This document shows, piece after piece, positions 24,568 through 33,087 of a DNA stretch of 46,920 nucleotides. This DNA is from an uncultured SAR116 cluster alpha proteobacterium. GTDB taxonomy: Bacteria > Pseudomonadota > Alphaproteobacteria > Puniceispirillales > Marisalimonadaceae. The DNA lies in NCBI GenBank assembly GCA_902543145.1, contig CACBXG010000003.1, positions 155,088 to 202,007 of the forward strand. The letters are read 5' to 3'. The notes beneath the pieces are model-generated. The model searched no databases. It had not been told where the DNA came from and saw nothing but the letters and a program-made list of their open reading frames with translations. Position 1 is the stretch's first letter, and each line of letters opens with the position of its first letter. Both the position numbers and the translations under genes were made by a program.

Positions 24568-26054
24568 TTTAGATCCCCAATTAATTTATCAGCGGCTTCA
24601 AAACTTCCGTTTACAACTAATGAGGCATCTAGACCAAAATAAATATTTAGAAAAGTTATAATAATAAGTGATATATAAATTGCTGGGTTTTCTTTTTTTA
24701 CAATTTTTTTCCCCTCACGCATCCACATGACTTCTATTATTTTCCACAAATAAACGACTGATAATGCTGAACTAATCAATATGAGTATTGCTAACCATAT
24801 GCCATCTGAGCTGATAGATGCTTTAATTAAATATAATTTTGAAATAAATCCAGCTGTAAGTGGTAGACCTGCTAGGCTTAATGAACAAAGGACAAAACAA
24901 AAAAAAGTGATAGGCATTTCCCTTCCAAGACCTGATAAATTATTTATAGTGACTCTTCTTTTAATGTAGAAACCAATTGAAGTTATAGCTATAAACAAAC
25001 CACCTTTAATAATCGCATGATTGAACATGTGTATAAAACCAGCTGCTATACTCGCTTTTGTTCCAATAGCAAAAGCTAGAGTTATATATCCTATTTGAGC
25101 AACTGAAGAATGAGCTAGTAACCTCTTAATATCCTTCTCATAAATGGCCATAATTGTACCAGCAAACATAGCTAATAGAGAAAGTGGAAGTATAACAAAC
25201 AATAAAGTGTTATTTATCAAATTTTCTGAATTTTCAAAAATAGAAAATAATATGCGAGCTAGTATATACAAAGAAGCTTTTGTTGCTGTTGCAGCCAGTA
25301 ATACAGATACTGCAGATGGAGCATAAGCATATGCTCTTGGTAACCAAATATGTAATGGGAAAACAGCTGCTTTAACCATAATCCCAACTATCATAAAACC
25401 AAAACCTGCGATTAATGCTCTGTTGTTATTTAGATCAGCAATTCTGTTTGTTAGGTCTGCCATATTTAAAGTGCCAGTTACGCCGTATAATAATCCTACA
25501 CCTATTACATATAACGTTGCCCCAACTGCGCCTATGATAAGGTAATTATAAGCGGCAACCAAAGCTTGTTTATCTTGATGAGCGCCCATTGCTACAAGAG
25601 CAACAGAGGCTAAAGATGATATTTCTAAAAAAACAAAGAGGTTGAATGCATCGCCTGTTGTTACAAGACCCAGTAAGCCTGCTATAGCTAAAAGCCATAA
25701 ACTATAAACTTTAGATATTGATTTCTTTTCTATTTCCTCAGGCATTATCTTATAAGCAAAGATGGTTGCTAAAAAACTTATACCTGAGATTATTATAATT
25801 GGAATTATTGCTACCTTATCGATAATATATTCTATTCCTATTGGCGGCATCCATTTGCCTAAAGCATAAGAAATATGAGAATGAATTTGAATTTCTTGAT
25901 ATAATAAAATCGAAAATAAAAATGTTAAAAAAGTACTTAAAGTTGTTAAAGCCCATGAAAAAAATATATTAGGAATCAGCACAACAAATAAAGACATCAT
26001 CAATGGACATAAAACTACAATAATTGGAAGATTTTTTATTAAAATGTCTATCAT
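24564..26054 (-). CDS. mnhD: Mrp/Mnh antiporter subunit D (NuoN-like), first copy
   Basis: 496 residues, about 14 membrane helices. The acidic residue sits in 'FNLFVFLEISSLASVALVA', the lysines in 'MIVGIMVKAAVFPLHIWLP' and 'AATATKASLYILAR'. This is the best match to canonical MrpD by position directly after the MrpC-like gene. It overlaps that gene by four bases and the next D-like gene by four bases. Part of the hetero-oligomeric antiporter; not functional alone in known Mrp systems. Confidence 0.87.
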   Translation of the reverse strand: MIDILIKNLPIIVVLCPLMMSLFVVLIPNIFFSWALTTLSTFLTFLFSILLYQEIQIHSHISYALGKWMPPIGIEYIIDKVAIIPIIIISGISFLATIFAYKIMPEEIEKKSISKVYSLWLLAIAGLLGLVTTGDAFNLFVFLEISSLASVALVAMGAHQDKQALVAAYNYLIIGAVGATLYVIGVGLLYGVTGTLNMADLTNRIADLNNNRALIAGFGFMIVGIMVKAAVFPLHIWLPRAYAYAPSAVSVLLAATATKASLYILARILFSIFENSENLINNTLLFVILPLSLLAMFAGTIMAIYEKDIKRLLAHSSVAQIGYITLAFAIGTKASIAAGFIHMFNHAIIKGGLFIAITSIGFYIKRRVTINNLSGLGREMPITFFCFVLCSLSLAGLPLTAGFISKLYLIKASISSDGIWLAILILISSALSVVYLWKIIEVMWMREGKKIVKKENPAIYISLIIITFLNIYFGLDASLVVNGSFEAADKLIGDLK

Positions 26055-26464
26055 TTCTTAAACTTCAAATCGAAATTTTTGCCAGTTTCAATATCATCGT
26101 GATAATCTACAAGATCTTGTGCAGAAACATCATCTTCTTCAATACTGCCGTATTCTGAGTTAATTCTTAACACTAAAGATAATCCCAAAGCTGTTGTTGC
26201 CACTCCAACAACAATAGCTGTAAGTATCAATACGTGAGGAAGAGGATTTGAATAAATAGTATCAATAGATTCATTTAAAATTGGAGGTGTGCCTCCTTTG
26301 ATTTTTCCAAAAGTTATATAGAGTAGAAATACAGATGTTTGAAAGATAGCTAATCCAACAATTTTTTTTAATAAATTTTTTCTCCCTATTACTAGAAACA
26401 AACCAATCATCATTAGACAAAAAACTATCCAGTAATTCCAAATGCCAATTGTTGAAGAAATCAT
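26051..26464 (-). CDS. mnhC: Mrp/Mnh antiporter subunit C (NuoK-like)
   Basis: 137 residues with three membrane helices, as in NuoK/MrpC: 'GIWNYWIVFCLMMIGLFLVI', 'IVGLAIFQTSVFLLYITFG' and 'LILTAIVVGVATTALGLSLVL'. 'LTAIVVGVATTALGLSL' with 'NPLPHVL' just before it is the clearest MrpC signature. A charged 30-residue cytoplasmic tail follows. It lies between the B and D genes with a one-base gap to B and four-base overlap with D. Confidence 0.87.
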   Translation of the reverse strand: MISSTIGIWNYWIVFCLMMIGLFLVIGRKNLLKKIVGLAIFQTSVFLLYITFGKIKGGTPPILNESIDTIYSNPLPHVLILTAIVVGVATTALGLSLVLRINSEYGSIEEDDVSAQDLVDYHDDIETGKNFDLKFKK

Positions 26465-26465
26465 T

Positions 26466-26894
26466 TTATTTCTCTTTTACTTTATCATAACTAGCAAATG
26501 CGTTAAAAAGTGCAATCATTACGTTTGAAACTGTTAAGCCAACACCAAATTCAACTAAAAGTATACCAATGTGCTGACCTGATTGTGGAGAAGAACCAAG
26601 TATATTGTACGCTAAAAATTCATCTCCTAATATCATTGAAACAATGCCAACACCACCATAGACTATTCCGCCTAAAGCCAGTAATATCAAATTAATGTTT
26701 GTTGGAAACAGTTTTTTGCCTTCCTCAATACCAAATACAAGAGAATATAGTATAAATGCACTAGCTACAATTACTCCAGCTTGGAAGCCTCCTCCAGGAC
26801 CAAAATCTCCATGAAATTGTACATAAAGTCCAAAAAGTATTATAGGTGCAAAAAGTATTTTAGTAGAAATTCTCAAAATCGGATTATTATGCAT
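26466..26894 (-). CDS. mnhB: Mrp/Mnh antiporter subunit B
   Basis: Membrane subunit of the MnhB family, 142 residues from the ATG at 26894. A longer in-frame start at 26963 would add 23 basic residues that merely mirror the 3' end of the upstream gene; the shorter form opens 'MHNNPILRISTKI', as expected for MnhB. Conserved features: 'FGLYVQFHGDFGPGGGFQAG' containing the GPGGGFQ signature, and four helices. It overlaps the preceding gene by 8 bases. Confidence 0.85.
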   Translation of the reverse strand: MHNNPILRISTKILFAPIILFGLYVQFHGDFGPGGGFQAGVIVASAFILYSLVFGIEEGKKLFPTNINLILLALGGIVYGGVGIVSMILGDEFLAYNILGSSPQSGQHIGILLVEFGVGLTVSNVMIALFNAFASYDKVKEK

Positions 26895-27465
26895 TTTTTC
26901 TAATCTTTTGTTTGGGTTGAGATTTATTCTTTTTAGTAGTGTTTTTCTTCTCCAGAAGGGCAAGCACAGCTACTCCTGCGGTAAAAACAACTATTGTTTC
27001 ACCAAAAGTATCGTAACCCCTATAACTTGCCAATACTGAAGTAACTATATTTGGAATACCAATATCTTCTTTAGATCCTTTAATATATTCAGGTGCAATA
27101 TGTTGGTGTATTGGAGCTGTTAATTGACCAATTTCAGGTAAATCAAAACTACACCAGATTAATATTACTCCTAGGATTATACAAGAAAGTGCAGGAATAA
27201 ATTCACTGCTAATGCTCTCTTCTTCTTTTTTGGGCAAATAAGCCATAGCTGCTAAAAATAGAATAGTAGATATTCCTGCGCCAACTGATGCTTCTGTAAA
27301 TGCAACATCAACTGCATCTAATGTTATAAACATTAATGCCGCTACTAGAGAATAAGCACTTGTCAAAATTACGGTAAATATAACAGTTCTAGTTTTAATT
27401 AGAGCTATTGCAATACTGAGCATAATTGTCACTAAAAAAGCATTTATTAATAGTTCAGAAATCAT
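26887..27465 (-). CDS. DUF4040/MbhD-MbhE-like antiporter subunit (separate MrpA C-terminal domain)
   Basis: 192 residues. The first 80 residues form a three-helix MbhD/DUF4040 domain ('LDAVDVAFTEASVGAGISTILFL'-type signature, here split over helices two and three). The second part has two more helices, ending with 'NIVTSVLASYRGYDTFGE' and 'FTAGVAVLALL', the typical MbhE-like region of MrpA. In classical Mrp operons these domains are the C-terminus of MrpA; here they stand alone. A strongly basic tail (KKNKSQPKQKIRK) ends the protein. Overlaps its upstream neighbour by four bases. Confidence 0.82.
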   Translation of the reverse strand: MISELLINAFLVTIMLSIAIALIKTRTVIFTVILTSAYSLVAALMFITLDAVDVAFTEASVGAGISTILFLAAMAYLPKKEEESISSEFIPALSCIILGVILIWCSFDLPEIGQLTAPIHQHIAPEYIKGSKEDIGIPNIVTSVLASYRGYDTFGETIVVFTAGVAVLALLEKKNTTKKNKSQPKQKIRKNA

Positions 27466-27782
27466 AAAATTTTTCCAATCTTTTTCCCTAGTGGAAGTAT
27501 ATTTTTTTGCCTTGCTAAATTTGCTGTTACATGACTTGTTACAGGACTAGTAAAAAAAATGAACACACCAATTAATATCAACTTAACGGTTATTAATGAC
27601 CAACCAGTTTGAAAAATCATCCCTAAAATAAAAAACGCAGTACCGCCAGTATCAATCATACCAGCGGCATGAATTCTTGAAAATACATCTGGTAGCTTAA
27701 TAAGTCCACAAGCGCCAATTATAATACACAAAGAACCAATAAAAAAACAAATGCCTGTGAAAATATCTAATATCAATTCCAC
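27462..27782 (-). CDS. mnhG: Mrp/Mnh antiporter subunit G
   Basis: 106 residues with three membrane helices. The signature 'GLIKLPDVFSRIHAAGMIDTGG' region (first 'IKLPDVFSRIHAAG') is characteristic of MnhG, followed by 'FFTSPVTSHVTANLAR'. It lies two bases after mnhF and overlaps the next gene by four. Together with MnhE and MnhF it forms the small-subunit part of the antiporter. Confidence 0.88.
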   Translation of the reverse strand: MELILDIFTGICFFIGSLCIIIGACGLIKLPDVFSRIHAAGMIDTGGTAFFILGMIFQTGWSLITVKLILIGVFIFFTSPVTSHVTANLARQKNILPLGKKIGKIL

Positions 27783-27784
27783 TT

Positions 27785-28048
27785 TTACTTATCTCCTCCC
27801 AAGGAGCCAGTGCTAAAAAGTTTTAAAACAGCAACTGTCCCTATAAAATTAATCAATGCATAAACAATTGCAATGTCTAAAAATTCTGGTCTATTTGAAT
27901 AGAAACCATGAAGAGAAATCCCAATAACTATAACAGTGCCAAGACTATTAACTGCTAAAATTCTATCAAATGTAGTTTTGCCTAAAATAATTCTCACTAA
28001 AATGAGAATTCCTGTAATTGCACAGGCAATTAAACTAGCTAAAAACAT
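27785..28048 (-). CDS. mnhF: Mrp/Mnh antiporter subunit F
   Basis: 87 residues, three helices. 'RIILGKTTFDRILAVNSLGT' with the conserved DR.LA..SLG motif, then 'RPEFLDIAIVYALINFIGTVA', identifies MnhF. Its ATG shares one base with the mnhE stop (TAATG), so translation is coupled. Confidence 0.88.
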   Translation of the reverse strand: MFLASLIACAITGILILVRIILGKTTFDRILAVNSLGTVIVIGISLHGFYSNRPEFLDIAIVYALINFIGTVAVLKLFSTGSLGGDK

Positions 28049-28515
28049 TATTTCTTACCCTCTAACCAAGTTACTTTGTTGTCCATTTCATTTGTTCGAA
28101 CATCATTTCCAAAATCAGAATTTAAAGCATGCACCTCAAAAACATCCTTCTGCATTTTTGTTGTAACTGTTCCTGGTGTAAGTGTTATCGAGTTGGCATA
28201 TGTAACTTTTGCAACATCGGTGACTTGAGAAGCTTTGACGGTAAAGGTTTCAGGCTCAACTTTTCCGTTTATAATTACTTTTGCAGTGCTTAAATTCGAT
28301 TTCAATATTTCCTTAAATAACCATATAATATAATTCAAGAGTCTTGGTATAAAAAATATTGGCAGACCTTCATCATCAATGAGCTTGCCACGTTTAGCAA
28401 CATAAACACAAAATGCACATGAAAATATACCTAGACTTATTATAAGGATACTATAGTGTCCTGACATCAATAACCATAAAGTAAGTAGTATGAAAAAAAG
28501 GATTAATGATTTCAT
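28048..28515 (-). CDS. mnhE: Mrp/Mnh antiporter subunit E
   Basis: First gene of the antiporter operon. 155 residues: two N-terminal helices, then 'FFIPRLLNYIIWLFKEILKSNL', and a soluble C-terminal domain with 'ANSITLTPGTVTTKM', the well-conserved MnhE motif. The operon reads E-F-G-(DUF4040)-B-C-D-D-small-D/A. The 76-base gap to thiY upstream holds no visible terminator, so read-through from the thiamine genes is possible. Confidence 0.87.
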   Translation of the reverse strand: MKSLILFFILLTLWLLMSGHYSILIISLGIFSCAFCVYVAKRGKLIDDEGLPIFFIPRLLNYIIWLFKEILKSNLSTAKVIINGKVEPETFTVKASQVTDVAKVTYANSITLTPGTVTTKMQKDVFEVHALNSDFGNDVRTNEMDNKVTWLEGKK

Positions 28516-28591
28516 TAATTTAAACCTTCACTAAATTATTATTAATTTTTAACTAATGTTAGGTTTTATTTCAATAACAGTTTTGATGGCT

Positions 28592-29530
28592 TTATGGTTT
28601 TGCAAAAGTTTCTACTTTTGTGATCTTTTTTATAATTCCTTTTCTTTTAAGGAAATTACTAAAATTTAAATAAGTTTTTAAATCATGTGCTTGTGGTCTT
28701 AGAGCAAACCTAGATATAGTATCTTTATAAGCTCTTTTATTTAATTCATCATTTAAACCTTTTTTGTAAGAAGAAAAGTCTTTCCATGTAGAAACTGGGT
28801 CATTTATAATTGTTAAAGTGGCTTTCTGGATTGCACTAAAAAACTTATCGAAAAGTGGGTTGTTTTTATTTTTTTTATTTGCAATATATATTAGTTCTTC
28901 ATAAGTAGGTACGCCGTGCTCTTCGGGATAGAAAGCTCTACCTGGGTGATTAACAATGTCCATTTGATTGAGCTCAAAATTCCTAAAAGCTCCAATTACT
29001 GCGTCAACTTTCTTTGCAATTAATGAGGGTGATAATGAAAAGTTAATATTCACTAAATCTACATCAGACATATTTAGGTTATATTTTTGAAGCATTCCAG
29101 ATAGTAGAGCCTCTTCAAATCCACCAACTGAAAATCCAACTTTTTTTCCTTTAAGATCTGAAATTGTTCTAATAGGCCCGTCTTTTAATACAACTAGGGA
29201 ATTTAAAGGAACACTTACTAATGTTCCTACTCTTACAACTGGTAATCCTTGATCAACTTGAATATGTAGTTGTGGTTGATATGAAATTGCTAAGTCTAAT
29301 TTACCAGCTGCAACTAATTTTGGAGGATCATTTGGATCAGCAGGCTCGATCATCTCAACTTCAAGGTTAAGGTCTTTAAAAAAATTTCTTTTTTTAGCTA
29401 TTATTAGGGGAGCATGATCAGGGTTTATAAACCAATCAAGTCCTATGGTTAATTTTTCAGATGAAGCTTTAACATTACTAGTGAAAGTTAATAGCAAGGT
29501 ACTTAAAAGTATTTTAAAAATTATTTTCAT
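28592..29530 (-). CDS. thiY: ThiY-like periplasmic binding protein for thiamine pyrimidine precursor
   Basis: Substrate-binding protein of an ABC importer for formyl-aminopyrimidine or a related HMP precursor. 312 residues: Sec signal peptide (1 to about 22, 'KASS'), then the NMT1/THI5-like fold opening 'LTIGLDWFINPDHAPLIIA', with 'PADPNDPPKLVAAGKLDLAI' region and 'GTLVSVPLNSLVVL' being typical of ThiY. The TPP riboswitch directly before it confirms the thiamine link. Its Shine-Dalgarno (GGGAG on the minus strand, 29541-29537) is inside the aptamer's 3' side. The ABC ATPase (thiZ) is not in the window. Confidence 0.88.
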   Translation of the reverse strand: MKIIFKILLSTLLLTFTSNVKASSEKLTIGLDWFINPDHAPLIIAKKRNFFKDLNLEVEMIEPADPNDPPKLVAAGKLDLAISYQPQLHIQVDQGLPVVRVGTLVSVPLNSLVVLKDGPIRTISDLKGKKVGFSVGGFEEALLSGMLQKYNLNMSDVDLVNINFSLSPSLIAKKVDAVIGAFRNFELNQMDIVNHPGRAFYPEEHGVPTYEELIYIANKKNKNNPLFDKFFSAIQKATLTIINDPVSTWKDFSSYKKGLNDELNKRAYKDTISRFALRPQAHDLKTYLNFSNFLKRKGIIKKITKVETFAKP

Positions 29531-29614
29531 TTGCGTCTCCCTGCGCTGGTTTTAACCAGATCAGGTTATAAGGGTTAATTTCTCAGCTAGACTAATGTCA
29601 CGCACCCCTGGCAA
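29531..29614 (-). promoter_or_regulatory. TPP (thi-box) riboswitch controlling thiY
   Basis: On the minus strand the aptamer shows GGGGTGCG near the 5' end, CTGAGA, ACCCTT, ACCTGATCTGG, then a TGGTT/AACCA hairpin and GCGCAGGGAG: all the conserved THI-element blocks in order. Closing helix P1 can form from TTGC (29614-29611) and GCAA (29534-29531), the latter touching the ATG. The Shine-Dalgarno GGGAG lies between them, so TPP binding would hide the ribosome-binding site; regulation is probably translational. No terminator hairpin exists between aptamer and start codon. Confidence 0.93.
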
Positions 29615-29656
29615 TTTACTTCTATTGCAAATAATATAAATAAAATCAATAATAAT

Positions 29657-30382
29657 TTATTTCCACCATACGTATCTACTTAAAACGTAATCTGTAATTT
29701 TATAAATGGTAATGGTCATAAAAATAAGAATTAACAGAGCGGCAAACATGTTATCAGTTTGCAATCTTGCATTACTGTATATCATAAAAGACCCAAGTCC
29801 AGTGCTTCCCCCAATCCATTCTCCAACAACTGCTCCAATTGGAGCAAAACAAGCAGCAACTCTAAGCCCAGAACATAATCCAGGTAAAGAAGAGGGAATT
29901 TTGATCTTCCAAAACAATTGAATTTTGGAGAGGTTTAATGTTTTCCCAGCGTCAATTAGTTCTTGAGGAACTTTATTTAAAGCATCTGTGAAATTAGATG
30001 TAATTGGAAAAAAAACTATCAAAACGCCTATTACTATTTTACTAATCATACCGTATCCAAGCCACAAAATTAACAATGGAGCTAAAGCAAAAACTGGAAT
30101 TGATTGACTGGCAAGTAATATTGGCATTATCCATCTTTTTAATGTGACCGAAGAAGAAATTATCAAAGCTGTTGATATTCCAATTAGAGAGCCAATTGCT
30201 ATAGATGCTAAAATTTCAATAAGTGTGTAGGATGCGTGAATTATGAGTTCATCCCAATTAACGTAAATTGATACAAATATTTTTGATGGAGGAGGGAGCA
30301 TAAAAACAGGTAGCTGAAAAAATAAACAGCTTATTTCCCATATCACAAAAATAGTTGTTGCAATTAATATTCCTCTTATCAT
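29657..30382 (-). CDS. thiX: ABC transporter permease, thiamine-precursor type (ThiX-like)
   Basis: 241 residues with six hydrophobic helices and the cytoplasmic EAA-type loop 'ELIDAGKTLNLSKIQLFWKIKIPSSLPGL', matching binding-protein-dependent permeases of the SsuC/TauC/ThiX kind. It precedes thiY on the same strand, 42 bases from the riboswitch. No riboswitch is visible upstream of it (30383-30435). Assignment to thiamine-precursor transport rests on its pairing with ThiY. Confidence 0.82.
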   Translation of the reverse strand: MIRGILIATTIFVIWEISCLFFQLPVFMLPPPSKIFVSIYVNWDELIIHASYTLIEILASIAIGSLIGISTALIISSSVTLKRWIMPILLASQSIPVFALAPLLILWLGYGMISKIVIGVLIVFFPITSNFTDALNKVPQELIDAGKTLNLSKIQLFWKIKIPSSLPGLCSGLRVAACFAPIGAVVGEWIGGSTGLGSFMIYSNARLQTDNMFAALLILIFMTITIYKITDYVLSRYVWWK

Positions 30383-30435
30383 TGTAACCTTAGTAAGTAA
30401 TTTTTATATCAATTATATATATTAAATATAAAAGA

Positions 30436-31563
30436 ATGCAGAATTTTTTATTTACAAGCGATATTTTTAGAGGCTCTAGATATGAAAAAGGTCATCCCCT
30501 CGATATGGATAGAGTATGGCCAAGTGTAGAGCTTATAAAGCTTATGGGATGGGTAAAAGAAGATCAAATTATAAAAAATTCACCTGCGGATATTAGTGAA
30601 TTAATTAAATTTCATGATTTGGACTATGTAAAAGCATTAAAAAAGGCTGAAGAAGATCAAAATCTTCCAGATAATCTTAAGAAGAAATTTAATATTGGTA
30701 TTGGAAATAATCCAATATTCAGAGAGGTTTTCTCAAGACCGGCAACTGCTGCTAAAGCCTCTATAAAAGCTGTTGAAATGATAGTAAATAAAAAGGCAAA
30801 AAAAATTTTAAATATATCTGGTGGAACTCATCACGGACGAAAGTCACAAGCTTTCGGCTTTTGTTTTCTAAATGACTGTGTTTTAGCAATCCTAAAAGCT
30901 TTAGAATTTAATTTTAAAAATATCGTTTATGTAGATCTTGATGCTCACCATTGTGATGGAGTGCAAGATGTTTTTTCTGAAAATGAGAATGTGTCAATTA
31001 TATCAATTCATGAAAAAAACAGATGGCCTAAAACTGGTAAATTTGAGGATAACAAATTTTTCAATGTAATGAATTTCCCTGTTAATGAGGATTTTAATGA
31101 TAATGAAATGGACTATATAGTATCTAACGTTATTATTCCTTTTTTAAAAATCAAGAAAGCTGATCTTTTAATAATTCAAGCAGGGGCTGATATGCTAGAT
31201 GGTGACCCTCAATCAAGAATTAGTTTGAGCAACAATGCGTATTGGAAGGCAGTCAGAGATATTCAGTCTCTCAATGAAAATGTTATAATCTTAGGTGGAG
31301 GTGGCTATAATCCATATTTAACGGCAAAGGCTTGGGCTGGTAACTGGGTTTTAATAAACGATAAAGAAGAGTATTTAGACCAAGAGATGAAGCCACAGTG
31401 TTATGATTTTCTTAAATCTCTTACTTGGCATAATAGACGAGTTAAGAACGGGATCCCCAATAAATGGATTAGTGCTTGGAGAGATAAATATAAAAATGCT
31501 GCAGTAGGTGATGAAATTTTATTTCTTGTAGATAAAATGTTGAAAATTAAAAAAATATGCTAA
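30436..31563 (+). CDS. Histone deacetylase family amidohydrolase (AcuC/acetylpolyamine amidohydrolase-like)
   Basis: Zinc amidohydrolase of the arginase-deacetylase fold, removing acetyl groups from lysine side chains or acetylated small amines. 375 residues. Catalytic His pair H132-H133 ('GGTHHG'), zinc ligands D169 and H171 ('DLDAHH') and D252 ('AGADML'); 'GFCFLND' and 'GGGGYNP' are also diagnostic. Reads divergently from thiX with 53 bases between starts. Overlaps the DUF192 gene by 7 bases (ATGCTAA). The substrate cannot be deduced. Confidence 0.85.
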   Translation: MQNFLFTSDIFRGSRYEKGHPLDMDRVWPSVELIKLMGWVKEDQIIKNSPADISELIKFHDLDYVKALKKAEEDQNLPDNLKKKFNIGIGNNPIFREVFSRPATAAKASIKAVEMIVNKKAKKILNISGGTHHGRKSQAFGFCFLNDCVLAILKALEFNFKNIVYVDLDAHHCDGVQDVFSENENVSIISIHEKNRWPKTGKFEDNKFFNVMNFPVNEDFNDNEMDYIVSNVIIPFLKIKKADLLIIQAGADMLDGDPQSRISLSNNAYWKAVRDIQSLNENVIILGGGGYNPYLTAKAWAGNWVLINDKEEYLDQEMKPQCYDFLKSLTWHNRRVKNGIPNKWISAWRDKYKNAAVGDEILFLVDKMLKIKKIC

Positions 31564-32024
31564 ACCAAATCATAATTACTATGTTAGGATTTTTCCTAAT
31601 AGCTTTTCCAAGTTCTTTATTTTCTGAAATTAATAGTCCAATATTCAAACAAATTGTTTGTAGTGTTAATGTTGGTAATAAAAATGCTAAAGAGTTATCA
31701 TTAGAAATTGCTGACAATGAACAAAAAAGATCTTATGGATTAATGAATAGAAAAGATATGAAACCTAATACAGGAATGTTGTTTATTTGGAAAAATAGAC
31801 AAATTCAGAATTTCTGGATGAAAAATACACATTTTAATTTAGATTTGTTCTTTTTGAATAACCAAGGTGAAATAATTGAGATTTATAAAAATGCTAAAGC
31901 ATTTGATGAAACTAACATTAAAAGTCAAAATGAAGTAAAATTCGTTGTAGAATTAAAATCTGGAGAGTATCCACTCCAAATAGGAGATAAATTTAATTGT
32001 CCATTTAAAGAATTATTGAAATAA
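31557..32024 (+). CDS. DUF192 family exported protein
   Basis: 155 residues: an N-terminal signal peptide (hydrophobic to about residue 22, cleavage near SLFSE) and a DUF192 domain with 'RSYGLMNRKDMKPNTGMLFIW' region and 'FWMKNTHFNLDLFFL', the family hallmark. The single-domain periplasmic protein has no established biochemical activity. Its start codon overlaps the end of the deacetylase gene, so the two form an operon, though a functional tie is not obvious. Confidence 0.83.
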   Translation: MLNQIIITMLGFFLIAFPSSLFSEINSPIFKQIVCSVNVGNKNAKELSLEIADNEQKRSYGLMNRKDMKPNTGMLFIWKNRQIQNFWMKNTHFNLDLFFLNNQGEIIEIYKNAKAFDETNIKSQNEVKFVVELKSGEYPLQIGDKFNCPFKELLK

Positions 32025-32047
32025 ATTGAATTTCTTTAAAGTAAAGC

Positions 32048-32075
32048 TTGATTTTGACGATTTCTAAAGTATAAA
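32048..32075 (+). promoter_or_regulatory. Sigma-70-like promoter of tRNA-Pro
   Basis: TTGATT (32048-32053), 16-base spacer, TATAAA (32070-32075). The predicted transcription start around 32082 lies four bases before the mature tRNA. Position and spacing fit a dedicated tRNA promoter; it is read from consensus only. Confidence 0.5.
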
Positions 32076-32085
32076 TCGAATTGTT

Positions 32086-32162
<77 letters not shown>

Positions 32163-32186
32163 AATTTTATTATTTATCTTCTATTT

Positions 32187-33053
32187 TTAGGCCATCATAG
32201 GTTCTTGGTCACCAACTAAGGTAACTCTATGCATAATCCTTTTGATAGTATTGTTATCAAAAGGTTCAACTGAATGCATTGTGCATCTATTATCCCACAT
32301 CACAATGTCATCATTATTCCAAATATGTTTGTAAACATATTTAGATTGAATTGAATGTTCTATTAAGAAATCAAGCAATTCTCTTCCTGCACTATCATCA
32401 TAATCAACAATTTTTACCATCGTATGTGGTGATAAAAAGAGACTAGATTTCTTGGTTGAAGGATGTTTCCTTACCAAAGGATGAATAACAGGATCGAGTT
32501 TATCATAATTGCCTTTGTTTTTTCTTTTGTTAAGTTCGTCAGACAAACTTATTATAAAGTCGTGATCGTGTACCACATTTAAGCTTTTTATTTTCTGTTT
32601 CATCGACTCTTCTAGGTCATCATAAGCTTTATACATATTTGCAAATAGAGTGTTTCCTCCTTTATTTGTGGTAGAAATACCATGAAGAATAGATCCATTA
32701 CTTGGTATTTTTCGAAATGAACTATCAGTATGCCAAAGCCAGGATTGTTTCAAATATTGCCAAGAGGTTTCTTTGTTAGGAATAATTTTACCATTTTCAT
32801 CAACATTTGAAACTCTATAAATTTCAGGATTTCTTGATGATCTATGAGATAAGGAAGGATGAACTTCTAGTTCACCAAATCTTTTCCCAAATTCAATATG
32901 AACTTCATCAGAAATATTTTGATTGGGAAATACAATAACTAAATATTCAAGCCATAATTTTTTTATTTTTTGAAAAGTATCACTATCTAAATTTGAAAGA
33001 TCAATACCTTCAATTGAAACTCCTATATTCTCATGTAATTTTTTTACAATCAT
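32187..33053 (-). CDS. TauD/TfdA family Fe(II)/2-oxoglutarate dioxygenase
   Basis: 288-residue oxygenase that hydroxylates a substrate while decarboxylating 2-oxoglutarate. The iron facial triad is H108, D110 ('WHTDSSF') and H260 ('TMHSVEPF'); R276 ('MHRVTL') is the 2-oxoglutarate anchor. Overall shape resembles TfdA/TauD enzymes that open sulfonates, aryloxy acids or carnitine-type compounds. It is a single gene convergent with the tRNA. Given sulfonate-type genes elsewhere in the window a sulfonate is tempting, but there is no direct support. Confidence 0.85.
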   Translation of the reverse strand: MIVKKLHENIGVSIEGIDLSNLDSDTFQKIKKLWLEYLVIVFPNQNISDEVHIEFGKRFGELEVHPSLSHRSSRNPEIYRVSNVDENGKIIPNKETSWQYLKQSWLWHTDSSFRKIPSNGSILHGISTTNKGGNTLFANMYKAYDDLEESMKQKIKSLNVVHDHDFIISLSDELNKRKNKGNYDKLDPVIHPLVRKHPSTKKSSLFLSPHTMVKIVDYDDSAGRELLDFLIEHSIQSKYVYKHIWNNDDIVMWDNRCTMHSVEPFDNNTIKRIMHRVTLVGDQEPMMA

Positions 33054-33087
33054 AATAAAAACTACTTTGATGTGATATTAAAATATT

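Noticed and set aside
26895-26963. Upstream start for mnhB adding 23 basic residues
   Set aside because: The extension simply reads the 3' end of the preceding gene in another frame; MnhB proteins begin close to the ATG at 26894.
30383-30435. Second TPP riboswitch ahead of thiX
   Set aside because: The 53-base A/T gap shared with the divergent deacetylase gene has none of the conserved thi-box blocks.
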